A DNA stretch of 64,000 nucleotides. Source: XYD12-FULL-36-8 sp964613805. Lineage in GTDB: Bacteria; Bacteroidota; Ignavibacteria; Ignavibacteriales; Ignavibacteriaceae. The notes under the pieces were generated by a model. That model made no database searches. It was given only the letters and a program-made list of their open reading frames with translations, and was not told where the DNA came from. Position numbers and translations under genes: made by a program. Of the stretch, positions 1-9,200 are shown one piece after another. The stretch spans positions 1 to 64,000 of the forward strand of contig CAZTJF010000008.1 in the NCBI GenBank assembly GCA_964613805.1. Reading direction: 5' to 3'. Each line of letters begins with the position of its first letter. Position 1 is the first letter of the stretch.

Positions 1-53
1 AGAACGTTGGATTCCGGTTCCAAAGGTTGAAGGTTCAAGTCCTTCTGGGCGTA
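1..53 (+). tRNA. tRNA-Arg (anticodon CCG), 5' end outside window
   Basis: The 3' part of a tRNA can be folded by eye. The anticodon stem TTGGA (7-11) pairs with TCCAA (19-23) around the loop TTCCGGT, giving anticodon CCG at 14-16. The T stem GAAGG/CCTTC (29-33/41-45) encloses TTCAAGT. The 3' acceptor strand TGGGCGT (46-52) is followed by discriminator A53. CCA is not encoded. The 5' acceptor strand and most of the D arm lie before base 1. Anticodon CCG reads the arginine codon CGG. Confidence 0.88.
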
Positions 54-433
54 CAAATAAAAAGTTAAATGCCTCCCAAAGGAGTGAGACTGTGTGAAAA
101 CTGTTATTGTCACTTCGACCTGAGGGAGAAGTCTTTTGTTTTGAGAAGATTTCTCAGTCTCCGCCTTTGGCGGATCCATCAAAATGACGCTTTCCTAGTT
201 TCACACAACCTCGAATCCTTCGAACAAAAGGAAATGTGACGATATGTGTTGAATTTGTTCATTGCATCACATTTTATTTTGAGCAAGTTCTGATTCAATC
301 TAAAAATCTGCAACCATTTTACCGTGTCATTTTTAGCTTGAATTTATAGCACTTAATCTTTAGAAATGTTAAATTTACATCCAGGATTTATAAAACATTT
401 TTTTTACAACCGATTATTTAAGAAGGACATTCA
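54..433. other. Intergenic region with palindromic element, no gene seen
   Basis: No credible coding frame is seen between the tRNA and the first protein gene. The left half holds the inverted-repeat element at 91-207. The right half is plain AT-rich DNA ending in a Shine-Dalgarno-like AAGGA just before the ATG at 434. No confident promoter was found. Confidence 0.6.
91..207. repeat. MITE/REP-like palindromic element
   Basis: The ends TGTGTGAAAACT (91-102) and AGTTTCACACA (197-207) are inverted repeats differing by one A. Inside, GTCACTTCGA near 109 and TCAAAATGAC near 179 form a second, imperfect inverted pair. Inside that, TCCGCC-TTT-GGCGGA forms a perfect hairpin near 162-176. The nested structure with no coding capacity suggests a non-autonomous palindromic repeat. 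Other genome copies would be needed to prove this. Confidence 0.55.
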
Positions 434-1120
434 ATGCTTGCAAAAAAGAAAAAACTATCTAAAAGAGAAATCAAAGAAGATAAACTTGTAACAACTTACT
501 ACCAGGCGCTTAATTATTTCCAGGAAAATAAAAATCGCGTAGGTTATTATGTTGGCGGTCTTCTCGTTGTTATTGCCGCAATTTACTTTTACATGAACAA
601 TAAAGCAGAAAATAATAAACAAGCGGGAATTCAGCTTTCACGAGTGATTGGATTGTATGATGCCGGCTCTTATCTTGAAGGAATTGAAGGGCGGCAAGGG
701 ACAAATATCGTAGGATTGAAAAAAATAGTAGCTGAATACGGCAGCACCGAAAATGGTGAAACAGCAAAAATATTTTTAGCAAATTCTTACCAAATGCTTG
801 GTAATGTTGAAGGAGCATTCAAATATCATGAAGATTACAGCGGAAGCAATGAGACGTTCAAAGCCACTGCTCTTGCCGGTGAAGCCGGTTATTATGCATA
901 TAAAGGAAATTTTGAAAAAGCGGCAGATCTTTATCTTTCAGCATCTCGTATCTCGAAAGCAAATGTTTTGAATCCAGATTATATGCTGAAAGCGGCAATT
1001 AATTATATTGAAGCCGGTAAAAAGGAAGATGCAAAAGATCTTCTTGAAATAATTAGAAAAGATTATCAGACCTCTACAGCGTTTAGAGAAGTAGATAAGT
1101 ATCTTACATTGGTTAATTAA
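434..1120 (+). CDS. TPR membrane protein, YfgM-like
   Basis: This 228-residue protein has a lysine-rich cytoplasmic N-terminus, one membrane segment at about residues 37-54, and a mostly helical domain with TPR-like units (the EGAFKYHED and KAADLYLSASR regions). The layout matches the YfgM/TPR_21 family of membrane-anchored TPR proteins, some of which assist the SecYEG translocon on the periplasmic side. The start has AAGGA about nine bases upstream. It stands 20 bases before the next gene, so the two may be co-transcribed. The fold and anchor are clear, but the exact role is inferred from family resemblance only. Confidence 0.7.
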   Translation: MLAKKKKLSKREIKEDKLVTTYYQALNYFQENKNRVGYYVGGLLVVIAAIYFYMNNKAENNKQAGIQLSRVIGLYDAGSYLEGIEGRQGTNIVGLKKIVAEYGSTENGETAKIFLANSYQMLGNVEGAFKYHEDYSGSNETFKATALAGEAGYYAYKGNFEKAADLYLSASRISKANVLNPDYMLKAAINYIEAGKKEDAKDLLEIIRKDYQTSTAFREVDKYLTLVN

Positions 1121-1140
1121 CAAACAAAAAAGGAGTAAGT

Positions 1141-3006
1141 ATGAAAAACTTTGTTATGGTTCTCTCAGTTCTCTGCATTTTGGCTGGTTCTGTTTCTGCA
1201 CAACAGTTGAACAACATTGCCACCTTTAATCGAGCATCCTTAGCACAGGATACTTTAATGCCGTGGTATAATCCGGGTATAGCCGGTAACTTCGGTATTC
1301 GTACTATTTGGGTAGCTACAAAAGATCTTGACCAAGATGGCAAACCGGAAGTAATTGCTACGGATTACCAAAACAACGGTAGAGTACACGTTTTGGAATT
1401 GAACGGAAACAATCTTGAAGTTGTTTGGTCTTCACCAAAAATTTATGAAAGCACGGGAAGCGGCAGCACTCCACGCTGGGTGCGAACTGGTGATCTTGAT
1501 GGAGATGGAAAAGGTGAAATTATTTTCCCAATCAGCAAAGGTTCAGTTGATTTTGAAGTTCAAGTTTGGGAATGGGATGGTACAACTAATAATAATTATG
1601 TTCTTGCTATTACACTTCCATTTAATGCTTTTGCAGCGCAAGGTGTTGGAAATTTTAGAACCAATCGTGAAGTCGCAATGGTATATGACTTTGATAATGA
1701 TGGTTCAGACGAATTGATCATGTCTAATCGTGATCATAGAGTTTATGTGCTTGGTATTTCCGGTGACGTTCCCGGCTTTGGTGGTTGGGTGGTGGAAGGC
1801 GGCGATCCTGCAGTAGTTCCTGTTAATAGTAATGCTTATTCAATTTCTCATTGGCACTCTGTTCCCGCTGATTTAAATGGTGATGGAACAAAAGAAATTG
1901 TAAGTCATTTTTGGAATTTTGGTGGCTTTATGACTATCAAATCAACTGGTACAGACACATATGTTTATCCAGATACTGGTGTTGCAAATTTTTATCGAGA
2001 GTTTTTAAGACTAGATAATGTTGATGGCGTTTGTTATATGGGAATTCAAGCCATAGATGTTGATGGTGATGGAAATGATGAGATTGCAGGTATCCAATAC
2101 AGTGCAGCAAGTGATCGAGATTATGACCCATTTTTAATTAATTTTAATAGTGGAGATAATGTTCAATACGGATGGACTCAAGACAAATTTGGATTTATTG
2201 GTGAAAATCTTTGGACAGTGGCAGGAAAATCAACAGGTTCCTTCTGGGGAATTGGGGCTGCTGATCTAAACAGTAATGGCAAACAAGAGTTGCTTCTCGG
2301 TGGTGTTACTGGTTATGATGTTGTTGCTTTAGAATATAATGGTACAGGCAGCTTGTTAGATCCAGCTAATTATACCGCTTCAGTAATTTATGCGGGTGGT
2401 CATACAACTAAGAACTCAAGCTTGGACATCAGAGATTCTCTTGGTGTGATTGATACGGTTTCTGCAACTGGTAATGAATCACCCTTTGTATCTAAAATGT
2501 TTGCGGGATGTGACATTAACAAAAATAATAAACAAGAAGTTTTACTTTCTTATCAGAGTGTCTTTGATTCAGTTAAATACACATACAAACACTGGGATAC
2601 AGGCACTTCAACTTTTGTAACAGATTCTGTTAAAATGGTACGTAATACAGATCAAGTGACAGTAAGAATGCTCGAATCAACAGTTACCGGAATTGAAGAA
2701 ACAGTTATTGGAATTATTACTCCCGATGACTACATGCTTGAACAGAATTATCCGAATCCGTTTAATCCTACAACGACTATTAAATTTTCGCTTCCATTGC
2801 AGAAGACAATTTCGATTGTTGTTTACGATATTCTTGGCAACGAAGTTAAGACTTTGATAAACGATCAAGAATTTGAAAAAGGCAATTACGAAGTAACCTG
2901 GGATGGAACAAATAATTTCGGAACTGCTGCTGCAAGCGGCCAGTACATTTACACAATGAAATACGGAAACTTCAGCAAATCTCTAAAGATGACTTTGTTG
3001 AAATAA
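1141..3006 (+). CDS. Secreted FG-GAP/VCBS repeat protein with C-terminal sorting domain
   Basis: A signal peptide covers about residues 1-20 and ends SVSA-Q. The body carries at least seven calcium-binding FG-GAP-like motifs of the form DxDxDGxxE (for example DLDQDGKPE at 62-70 and DLDGDGKGE at 118-126; later DFDNDGSDE, DLNGDGTKE, DVDGDGNDE and DLNSNGKQE). These predict a beta-propeller on the cell surface. The last ~85 residues begin with NYPNPFNPTTTIKFSLP and form the FlgD-like/type IX-style sorting domain common in Ignavibacteria. An AAGGAG ribosome site precedes the ATG. Ligand and function are unknown. Confidence 0.85.
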   Translation: MKNFVMVLSVLCILAGSVSAQQLNNIATFNRASLAQDTLMPWYNPGIAGNFGIRTIWVATKDLDQDGKPEVIATDYQNNGRVHVLELNGNNLEVVWSSPKIYESTGSGSTPRWVRTGDLDGDGKGEIIFPISKGSVDFEVQVWEWDGTTNNNYVLAITLPFNAFAAQGVGNFRTNREVAMVYDFDNDGSDELIMSNRDHRVYVLGISGDVPGFGGWVVEGGDPAVVPVNSNAYSISHWHSVPADLNGDGTKEIVSHFWNFGGFMTIKSTGTDTYVYPDTGVANFYREFLRLDNVDGVCYMGIQAIDVDGDGNDEIAGIQYSAASDRDYDPFLINFNSGDNVQYGWTQDKFGFIGENLWTVAGKSTGSFWGIGAADLNSNGKQELLLGGVTGYDVVALEYNGTGSLLDPANYTASVIYAGGHTTKNSSLDIRDSLGVIDTVSATGNESPFVSKMFAGCDINKNNKQEVLLSYQSVFDSVKYTYKHWDTGTSTFVTDSVKMVRNTDQVTVRMLESTVTGIEETVIGIITPDDYMLEQNYPNPFNPTTTIKFSLPLQKTISIVVYDILGNEVKTLINDQEFEKGNYEVTWDGTNNFGTAAASGQYIYTMKYGNFSKSLKMTLLK

Positions 3007-3066
3007 ATCCTAGTGAAAACATTTCATTAATTTTGGACTAAAGATCTTATATCGAGTTTATCCTTC

Positions 3067-3092
3067 TAACCCCAGCTTTAAAGCTGGGGTTA
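3067..3092. repeat. 26-bp perfect palindrome, possible terminator
   Basis: Both arms read TAACCCCAGCTTT inward to a central TTTAAA, so the 26 bases are fully self-complementary. It lies 61 bases after a stop codon, but no T-run follows. A similar AACC...TTAA...GGTT palindrome occurs at 14064-14086, so it may be a dispersed repeat family that also stops transcription. Confidence 0.6.
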
Positions 3093-3141
3093 ATGCATTA
3101 AAAAGGAAATTCAGCTTTAGCCATTTTACAAAGCAGATTAA

Positions 3142-3192
3142 ACAAACCCAGTTTCTTTACGGTTCTATCGAAATGTGAGAAACTGGGTTTGT
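3142..3192. repeat. Stem-loop with 15-bp perfect arms
   Basis: ACAAACCCAGTTTCT (3142-3156) is the exact reverse complement of AGAAACTGGGTTTGT (3178-3192), with a 21-base loop. A short T-rich stretch follows. It could be a terminator or one copy of a palindromic repeat. Confidence 0.6.
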
Positions 3193-3210
3193 AGTTTTAA
3201 ATTATTTTTT

Positions 3211-3262
3211 AGATATACCAGATTTCAGTTCTGGAAATCGAAACTCTGAAACTTGTATATCT
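3211..3262. repeat. Compound hairpin repeat, first copy
   Basis: The outer arms AGATATAC (3211-3218) and GTATATCT (3255-3262) enclose an inner hairpin CCAGA...TCTGG (3218-3234). The motif CTCTGAAACT (3244-3253) is the complement of AGTTTCAGAG at 10892-10901, within the second copy at 10872-10919. Confidence 0.5.
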
Positions 3263-3412
3263 CCCAACGATGATGCTTGCTAATTCATCTTGTTATCTTT
3301 ATTTTTTTGAGGGCAATTCATTCATTTTTTTATTCAGTTTGCTAAATGATGATATCTTTCCAAATCAAACCATCCTTCACAACAAAATTATTTTCTTTTT
3401 TCGGAGGTATTC

Positions 3413-6223
3413 ATGATTAAAAATCTATTGCAATCTAAAATCATCTTAATTTTGATCCCTAGTACGCTCACTGTATGGTGGGCAGGCTTAATCTTAATCT
3501 TCACTATAAGCATATCAGCCGGTACAACCGGGAAGCTTTCCGGCACTGTTAAAGATGGGAAAAACGGAGATGCCATTCCGGGTGTAAATGTTATTGTTGA
3601 CGGAACCGGTTTTGGCGCTGCAACAGATGTAAAAGGATTCTACACTATCAATAATCTTCCTCCGGGTTCGTACAGCGTGACTTTCTCGGCAATTGGTTAT
3701 CAAAAAAAGCAATTTGTTAATGTTAAAATCTCGGTTGATTTTACTACAAAAATTGATGTTGAACTTTCTCCCGAATCAATTGAACTTGAAACAATTGTTG
3801 TAGAGGCACAATCCCCGCTAATTAGAAAAGATTTGACTTCCTCACAAACCACTGTAGATGCAGGACAAATAGCCAGTTTGCCGGTTGAAAGTATTTCGCA
3901 GTTATTAGTATTACAAGCAGGAATTATTCAAGGAACTGGTGGAGAAATTCACATTCGCGGGGGAAGGTCGAGTGAAATTGCTTATACTGTAAATGGCGTT
4001 TCAATTTCAAATCCTTACGATAACAGCAGGTCTGTTAATATTGCAACAAATGCTATCCAAGAATTATCTGTTGTAAGCGGAACCTTTAATGCAGAATATG
4101 GAAATGCATTGAGCGGAATTGTGAACACAGTTACAAAAGAAGGCGGAAATTCCTATAAAGGAAAGATTTCTTTTTACAGCGGTGATCAATTAAGTACCAG
4201 GGATGATATATTTTTCAATATAAAAAAAATAAAGCCACTCAACACATTTACTTCCGAGCTAACTCTCAGCGGTCCATTTCCTTTATTGGAAAAAGATATT
4301 TCCTTTTTCATATCACAAAGATACGATCAAGACGATGGCTATCTTTACGGTGTTAGGCAGCATTTACCATCGGATACAGTGTATAAAAATCCAAATAACC
4401 CAAATGACATAAGCGTTTATTCATCAGGCGATGGCAGAATAATTCCAATGAGTACAAGTAAAGAATATAACGCCACAATAAAACTTACTTACAAACCAAT
4501 CTCCACGATGAAAATAAATTATGATTTGATTTACTCGACGTCGAATTATCAAAATTACAATCATGATTATAAGTATAACCCTGATGCTAATTATAATAAT
4601 TACGAATGGGGATTACTGAATTCGCTTGAGTTTCGTCATGCGTTGAGCAATTCAACATTTTATACATTACGTGGATCGGCAAACATAAATGATTACAAAC
4701 GATTTTTGTACAAATTATTAGATCGTAATAATAATCCAGTGGATTTTTATCCTGGTATGGATATTTCCGTTTTGCATGCTGATCCTCGTTATAATAGGTC
4801 GGATAGAAGTTACACGGTTGCAAACTATACCTTTGTTTCCGGCGGCACACAGAATGGTCACTTCTACCAACGGACGAAAAGTTTCAGCGGAAAGTTTGAC
4901 ATCACGAGTCAAATTTCCAACAGTCACGAAATTAAAGCTGGTGTTGAAGCCGCATCTCACATCTTAGATTATGTATCCTTTGCTGTACTTCGCGATAATA
5001 ACTTTTATGTTCAACCCACGATTGACTTATCGCCCGATAGCCCTAATTATGATGAATACACAAAAAAGCCATTCGTTTTTTCTGGTTACATTCAAGATAA
5101 AATGGAATTTGAAAAACTCATATTAAATGTTGGTGTTCGATATGATGGTTTTGATGTTGACTCGAGATATTCGACTGATATTTTTAATCCTTCTCCAAAT
5201 AATCCGAATATCAATCCATTGGTTGATAAATCAAAACTGCTTGCTGATGCACCGTATAAATATCAAATAAGTCCGAGAATTGGAGTCTCCTTTCCTATTA
5301 CAGATAAAGGAATAATTCACTTCTCGTATGGACATTTTTTCCAGATGCCTCCATTTGCTTATTTATATACCAATCCTAACCTTGAATACAGTTTTGCTTC
5401 CGGTTCTCCTGTGTTTGGAAATGCAAACCTGAACCCGGAAAAAACCGTGACTTATGAACTTGGTTTGCAGCAGCAATTGTTTGAAGATGTGGCATTCAAT
5501 GTTACAGGATTTTACAAGGATGTGCGGGATCTTCTGGCTCTTCAGCAAATCAGAATTAGTGCGGACGAAACCTACTTCAAGTATGTAAATAAAGATTACA
5601 GCAATGTTAAGGGAATTACTTTTTCACTTACGAAGCGAAAAACACCTCAAAGTATTTTTGGAGTTACACTAGATTACACATTTCAGGTTGCAGAAGGAAA
5701 TGAGGTTAATTCAGATGCTTTCTTTCTTGATTTATCTTCAGGAAGACAAAGTGAAAAAATTCCTGTTTTCTTAGGATGGGATCAATCTCATACATTAAAT
5801 GGAACAATATCAATTGGTGAAAGCCGTAGTTGGAACGTTAGCTTAATCGGGCGTTTTGGAACAGGTTTGCCTTATACTCCGCTGATCATCGGTAAGCAAA
5901 TTTATCTTAGAACCAATAGTGAACGACGACCAACACAAACAAATGCGGATCTTCTTGCTGAAAAATCTTTTGAAATAGGCGGACTGAACCTAACCGTATT
6001 CCTAAAAGTCTTTAATCTTTTTGATGTACTTAATGAACGGTTGATTTATACAGATACAGGCAGAGCAACTTATACTTTGTTAACAAGTCAGGGTTCTGCT
6101 CAAGCAACTGATAAAATAGCAGATAATATTCCTGGTGTTCATTCAGCAAAGGAATACTTTGTACAGCCGCAGTTTTATCTGCCGCCGCGTGAAGTTAAAA
6201 TTGGTTTTTCACTTGAGTATTAA
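3413..6223 (+). CDS. TonB-dependent outer-membrane receptor with carboxypeptidase-regulatory N-domain
   Basis: After a long signal peptide (about residues 1-37) comes a carboxypeptidase-regulatory-like domain (about 40-125, GKLSGTVKDGKNGDAIPGVNV). A plug domain follows (about 130-240, with IHIRGGRSSEIAYTVNGV), then a beta-barrel ending in a terminal tyrosine as barrel proteins usually do. Such receptors import a ligand across the outer membrane using TonB energy. No SusD-like partner is present. Instead the gene is followed without a gap by a large exported protein and a PorV-family protein. Residues 16-25 (PSTLTVWWAG) interrupt the hydrophobic core of the signal peptide and look inserted. 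The substrate cannot be told from sequence. Confidence 0.9.
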   Translation: MIKNLLQSKIILILIPSTLTVWWAGLILIFTISISAGTTGKLSGTVKDGKNGDAIPGVNVIVDGTGFGAATDVKGFYTINNLPPGSYSVTFSAIGYQKKQFVNVKISVDFTTKIDVELSPESIELETIVVEAQSPLIRKDLTSSQTTVDAGQIASLPVESISQLLVLQAGIIQGTGGEIHIRGGRSSEIAYTVNGVSISNPYDNSRSVNIATNAIQELSVVSGTFNAEYGNALSGIVNTVTKEGGNSYKGKISFYSGDQLSTRDDIFFNIKKIKPLNTFTSELTLSGPFPLLEKDISFFISQRYDQDDGYLYGVRQHLPSDTVYKNPNNPNDISVYSSGDGRIIPMSTSKEYNATIKLTYKPISTMKINYDLIYSTSNYQNYNHDYKYNPDANYNNYEWGLLNSLEFRHALSNSTFYTLRGSANINDYKRFLYKLLDRNNNPVDFYPGMDISVLHADPRYNRSDRSYTVANYTFVSGGTQNGHFYQRTKSFSGKFDITSQISNSHEIKAGVEAASHILDYVSFAVLRDNNFYVQPTIDLSPDSPNYDEYTKKPFVFSGYIQDKMEFEKLILNVGVRYDGFDVDSRYSTDIFNPSPNNPNINPLVDKSKLLADAPYKYQISPRIGVSFPITDKGIIHFSYGHFFQMPPFAYLYTNPNLEYSFASGSPVFGNANLNPEKTVTYELGLQQQLFEDVAFNVTGFYKDVRDLLALQQIRISADETYFKYVNKDYSNVKGITFSLTKRKTPQSIFGVTLDYTFQVAEGNEVNSDAFFLDLSSGRQSEKIPVFLGWDQSHTLNGTISIGESRSWNVSLIGRFGTGLPYTPLIIGKQIYLRTNSERRPTQTNADLLAEKSFEIGGLNLTVFLKVFNLFDVLNERLIYTDTGRATYTLLTSQGSAQATDKIADNIPGVHSAKEYFVQPQFYLPPREVKIGFSLEY
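3458..3487 (+). repeat. Probable in-frame insertion within the receptor signal peptide
   Basis: Ten codons (PSTLTVWWAG) split a run of isoleucines and leucines. Removing them restores an ordinary signal-peptide core. The motif ATGGTGGGCAGGC (3475-3487) matches, apart from one extra G, the complement of GCCTGCCACCAT at 38143-38154, inside the repeat of the subtilase signal peptide. Confidence 0.4.
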
Positions 6224-6250
6224 ATGAAGAATAAAATGGAGACTTATGAA

Positions 6251-9200
6251 ATGAAAGTATTTATCTTAAAAAACAGTTTAATGATTTTAATTGCTTCAAT
6301 TCTGATTTGTAATTTTTCGCTGGGTCAATCCGTAAATGAAAGACGTCAAAGGGAATATGAATCAGTAAAAAATCTCATACAAAACACAAATAATATTAAT
6401 AATTCAACTTCTACAAATTCGCAAATAGAAAAATCAAAGAATCGTATTCTTTCAAATGAAAAATATTCTCTTGGAAAAACTCAAGCGGTAGATAGAAGAA
6501 AATCTTTTTTTATGAATGGCAATAATATTTCGACAGACATTTATAACTATGGCGGAATTGGTCCCGGTTACGGGTTGCTTAGAGGAGTTAACAATTTTGT
6601 ATGGAATAAACTTGATTATGTTTTTCAATTTTGCCCAATTGTAGGTGCACAAGTTCCAAATGCAAATGATTCTACTCAGCTTATCAAAATTATTTCAGAT
6701 GGATTGTGGGATTATCCTCAACAGCAATTAAGGGAAGTAAGCCCGGATGGCAAAACTCTTTGGCAGTGGCAGCCGTTAGTTGGATACTCTGATCCAAGCT
6801 CGGATTATATGGCATCGAATCCAGCCGATGATCTTGATGGCGATGGAAAACCCGATAGCTGGCCAAGAGAATGGTATAACCCAACTTTGGGAAAATATGT
6901 TTGGCCAGGATATTTATCACAGGATGCAACAAATGCGGACCTCGAAGTATTTTGGGCAATGGATGACCGAGAGAATTTCGAGTTCCCATACTATCCTTAC
7001 ATTAATGATACCACTAAAAAAGGAATAGGAGTTCAAGTTGATGGCAGAGCATTTCAGTGGAGCAATGCATTAGCCGGCAACACCATCTTTTTTGTTTACA
7101 CAATTACAAATGTTAGCGATAAAGATTTGGATACAGTTTTCTTTGGAATTTATGGTGACCCTGACCTTGGCGGCGGTTCTCCTGAAAATACAGATGATAA
7201 CGGCTTTTTTATTCCTCCTTATTCAACGCCACAAGTGAATGTGGACAATATACCTGTTTATGCAAGAAGCATGGTTTATTTTTGGGATCCGGATATGGTT
7301 GGAGCGGGAGGAAAGCCGCTTGGTTATCTTGGCTGTAAGTTTCTTGAAAGTCCTGGTAATTCTATAAATGGAATTGACGATGATGGAGACGAAATGTATG
7401 ATGAAAGTCAGGAGGATGGAATTGATAATGATGGTGATTGGAATCCATTAATTCATGATGTTGGAATTGATGGTATTCCCAACACCGGTGATGAGGGCGA
7501 AGGCGATGGTGTACCAACTGCAGGCAAAAGACTGCCGAACGGTTCTCTTGACCCTTTATTTCCCGGTGAACCAAATTTTGAGTTAACTGACCTTGATGAA
7601 GCAGACCAAATTGGATTAACAAGTTTTAATAGTTGGTCTTGGGCTCAAGATAGAATTTCTGATGATGTGTCCATGTGGAATCGGTCTAAACCAAGAAACT
7701 TTGGAGATATTCAGCAAAGTGCAGACATCGTTTTCATTTTTGGTTCGGGTTATATTTCTTTGAAAAAAGGTGAAACAAAAAGAATCTCGATGGCATTACT
7801 TTGCGGAGAAAATCTTCAGGATTTACTAATCTCTGCAGAAACAGTTCAGACAATTTATAATCAGAATTATCAGTTCTTTAAACCTCCGATTTTACCAACT
7901 GTTGCTGCTGTTCCCGATGATAAAAAAGTTACTTTATATTGGGATAGCAAAGCAGAGCAAAGTGTTGATCCAATTACCGGAAAAGATTTTGAGGGTTATG
8001 TAATTTATAGAAGTACCGATCCTTCCTTTCAAGATATTCAGGTAATCACAGATGGAAGAGGTTCCAGCTTTTTAAGTAAACCATTGATTGATGTAAATGG
8101 TTTTGAAGCAAAATGGGATATTGGAATAAGAGACGAACCTTTTACTGATTTGAATAATAATACACGATACGATGCTGGTGAACCATTTGTTGACTGGAAT
8201 GGTGATGGAGTATGGTCAGTAAACATAGATGATATTTGGAAAGGATATCACCCTGTGGCTTATCAAGGCAGAGGTATTCAGTATTATCTTGGTAACAACC
8301 GCGGGCTTATTCACTCATTTGTTGATTCAAATAACGTGATCAACGGTCAAACTTATTATTATGCAGTTGTTGCTTACGATCATGGAGATTCAACAGGAAT
8401 TCCACCTACTGAAACGACAAAAAAGATTACCGTTGACCCAATTACATCTAAGCTAAGGTTTGACATCAATACTGTTCAAGTTATTCCAGGACCAAGATCA
8501 AGCGGTTATGTGGCTCCGCAAATGTCCGATGTCTACTTAAATCATGAGCCGGGAATTGGAACAGGTGAGGTGAATATAAAATTCCATGATGATCTTGCAA
8601 TTGTTGAGGGCGGTGAATATAAAATATTTTTTGAGGACACCTTAGTTGTTCCTGCAGGAAAGATTCTACAAAAAAACTATTCGGTTCTTGATCTCATTCC
8701 TGTTACTCAATCCTTTATTGTTTATGATACAAAATTCACAAAGCTTGATAATACAAACATCTTGAATGATTCTGTTATCGTTAAAGATAAAGTAACGGGA
8801 ACAATCTTCAACAAAGATTTAGATTACGTAATTGATTACAAAAAAGGTTCGGTTAGAAGAAAAGATGCAAGTGCAATGCAAAGCGGAAAAACTTATGAGA
8901 TCACTTATCGTTACTATCCGATTTATCAAAGCACTAAATTGAAATTCGAGGATGATAATCCAGTCTTTGATGGTATGCAATTAAGAATAACCGATGATCC
9001 AATTCTTGAACTTGATACTCTAAAAACAAAATGGACAAGTGACAGCAAAACTAATTTTAATGTTCAAGTTAAAAGAGGTTCAAGAACCGGCAGTCAATTA
9101 TTTCCTGCAGATTATGAAGTTAGATTTTCCTCACAAAATATTGATACAGCACTTATCCAAGTTACAGGCGGTACCAAGGTAATTCCCGTAAAATATTCTG

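Larger units (their letters stand above)
3007..3412. other. Intergenic region with three hairpin repeats
   Basis: No gene is seen. The region holds a perfect palindrome (3067-3092), a 15-bp stem-loop (3142-3192) and a compound hairpin (3211-3262), each listed separately. CGGAGGT directly before 3413 is a strong ribosome site for the receptor gene. One or more of the hairpins probably ends transcription of the upstream gene. Confidence 0.6.

Noticed and set aside
7369..7510. Asp/Gly-rich DNA repeats in the large exported protein, considered as a tandem repeat or CRISPR-like array
   Set aside because: They encode calcium-binding protein motifs in frame, with irregular spacing and no conserved repeat-spacer pattern.
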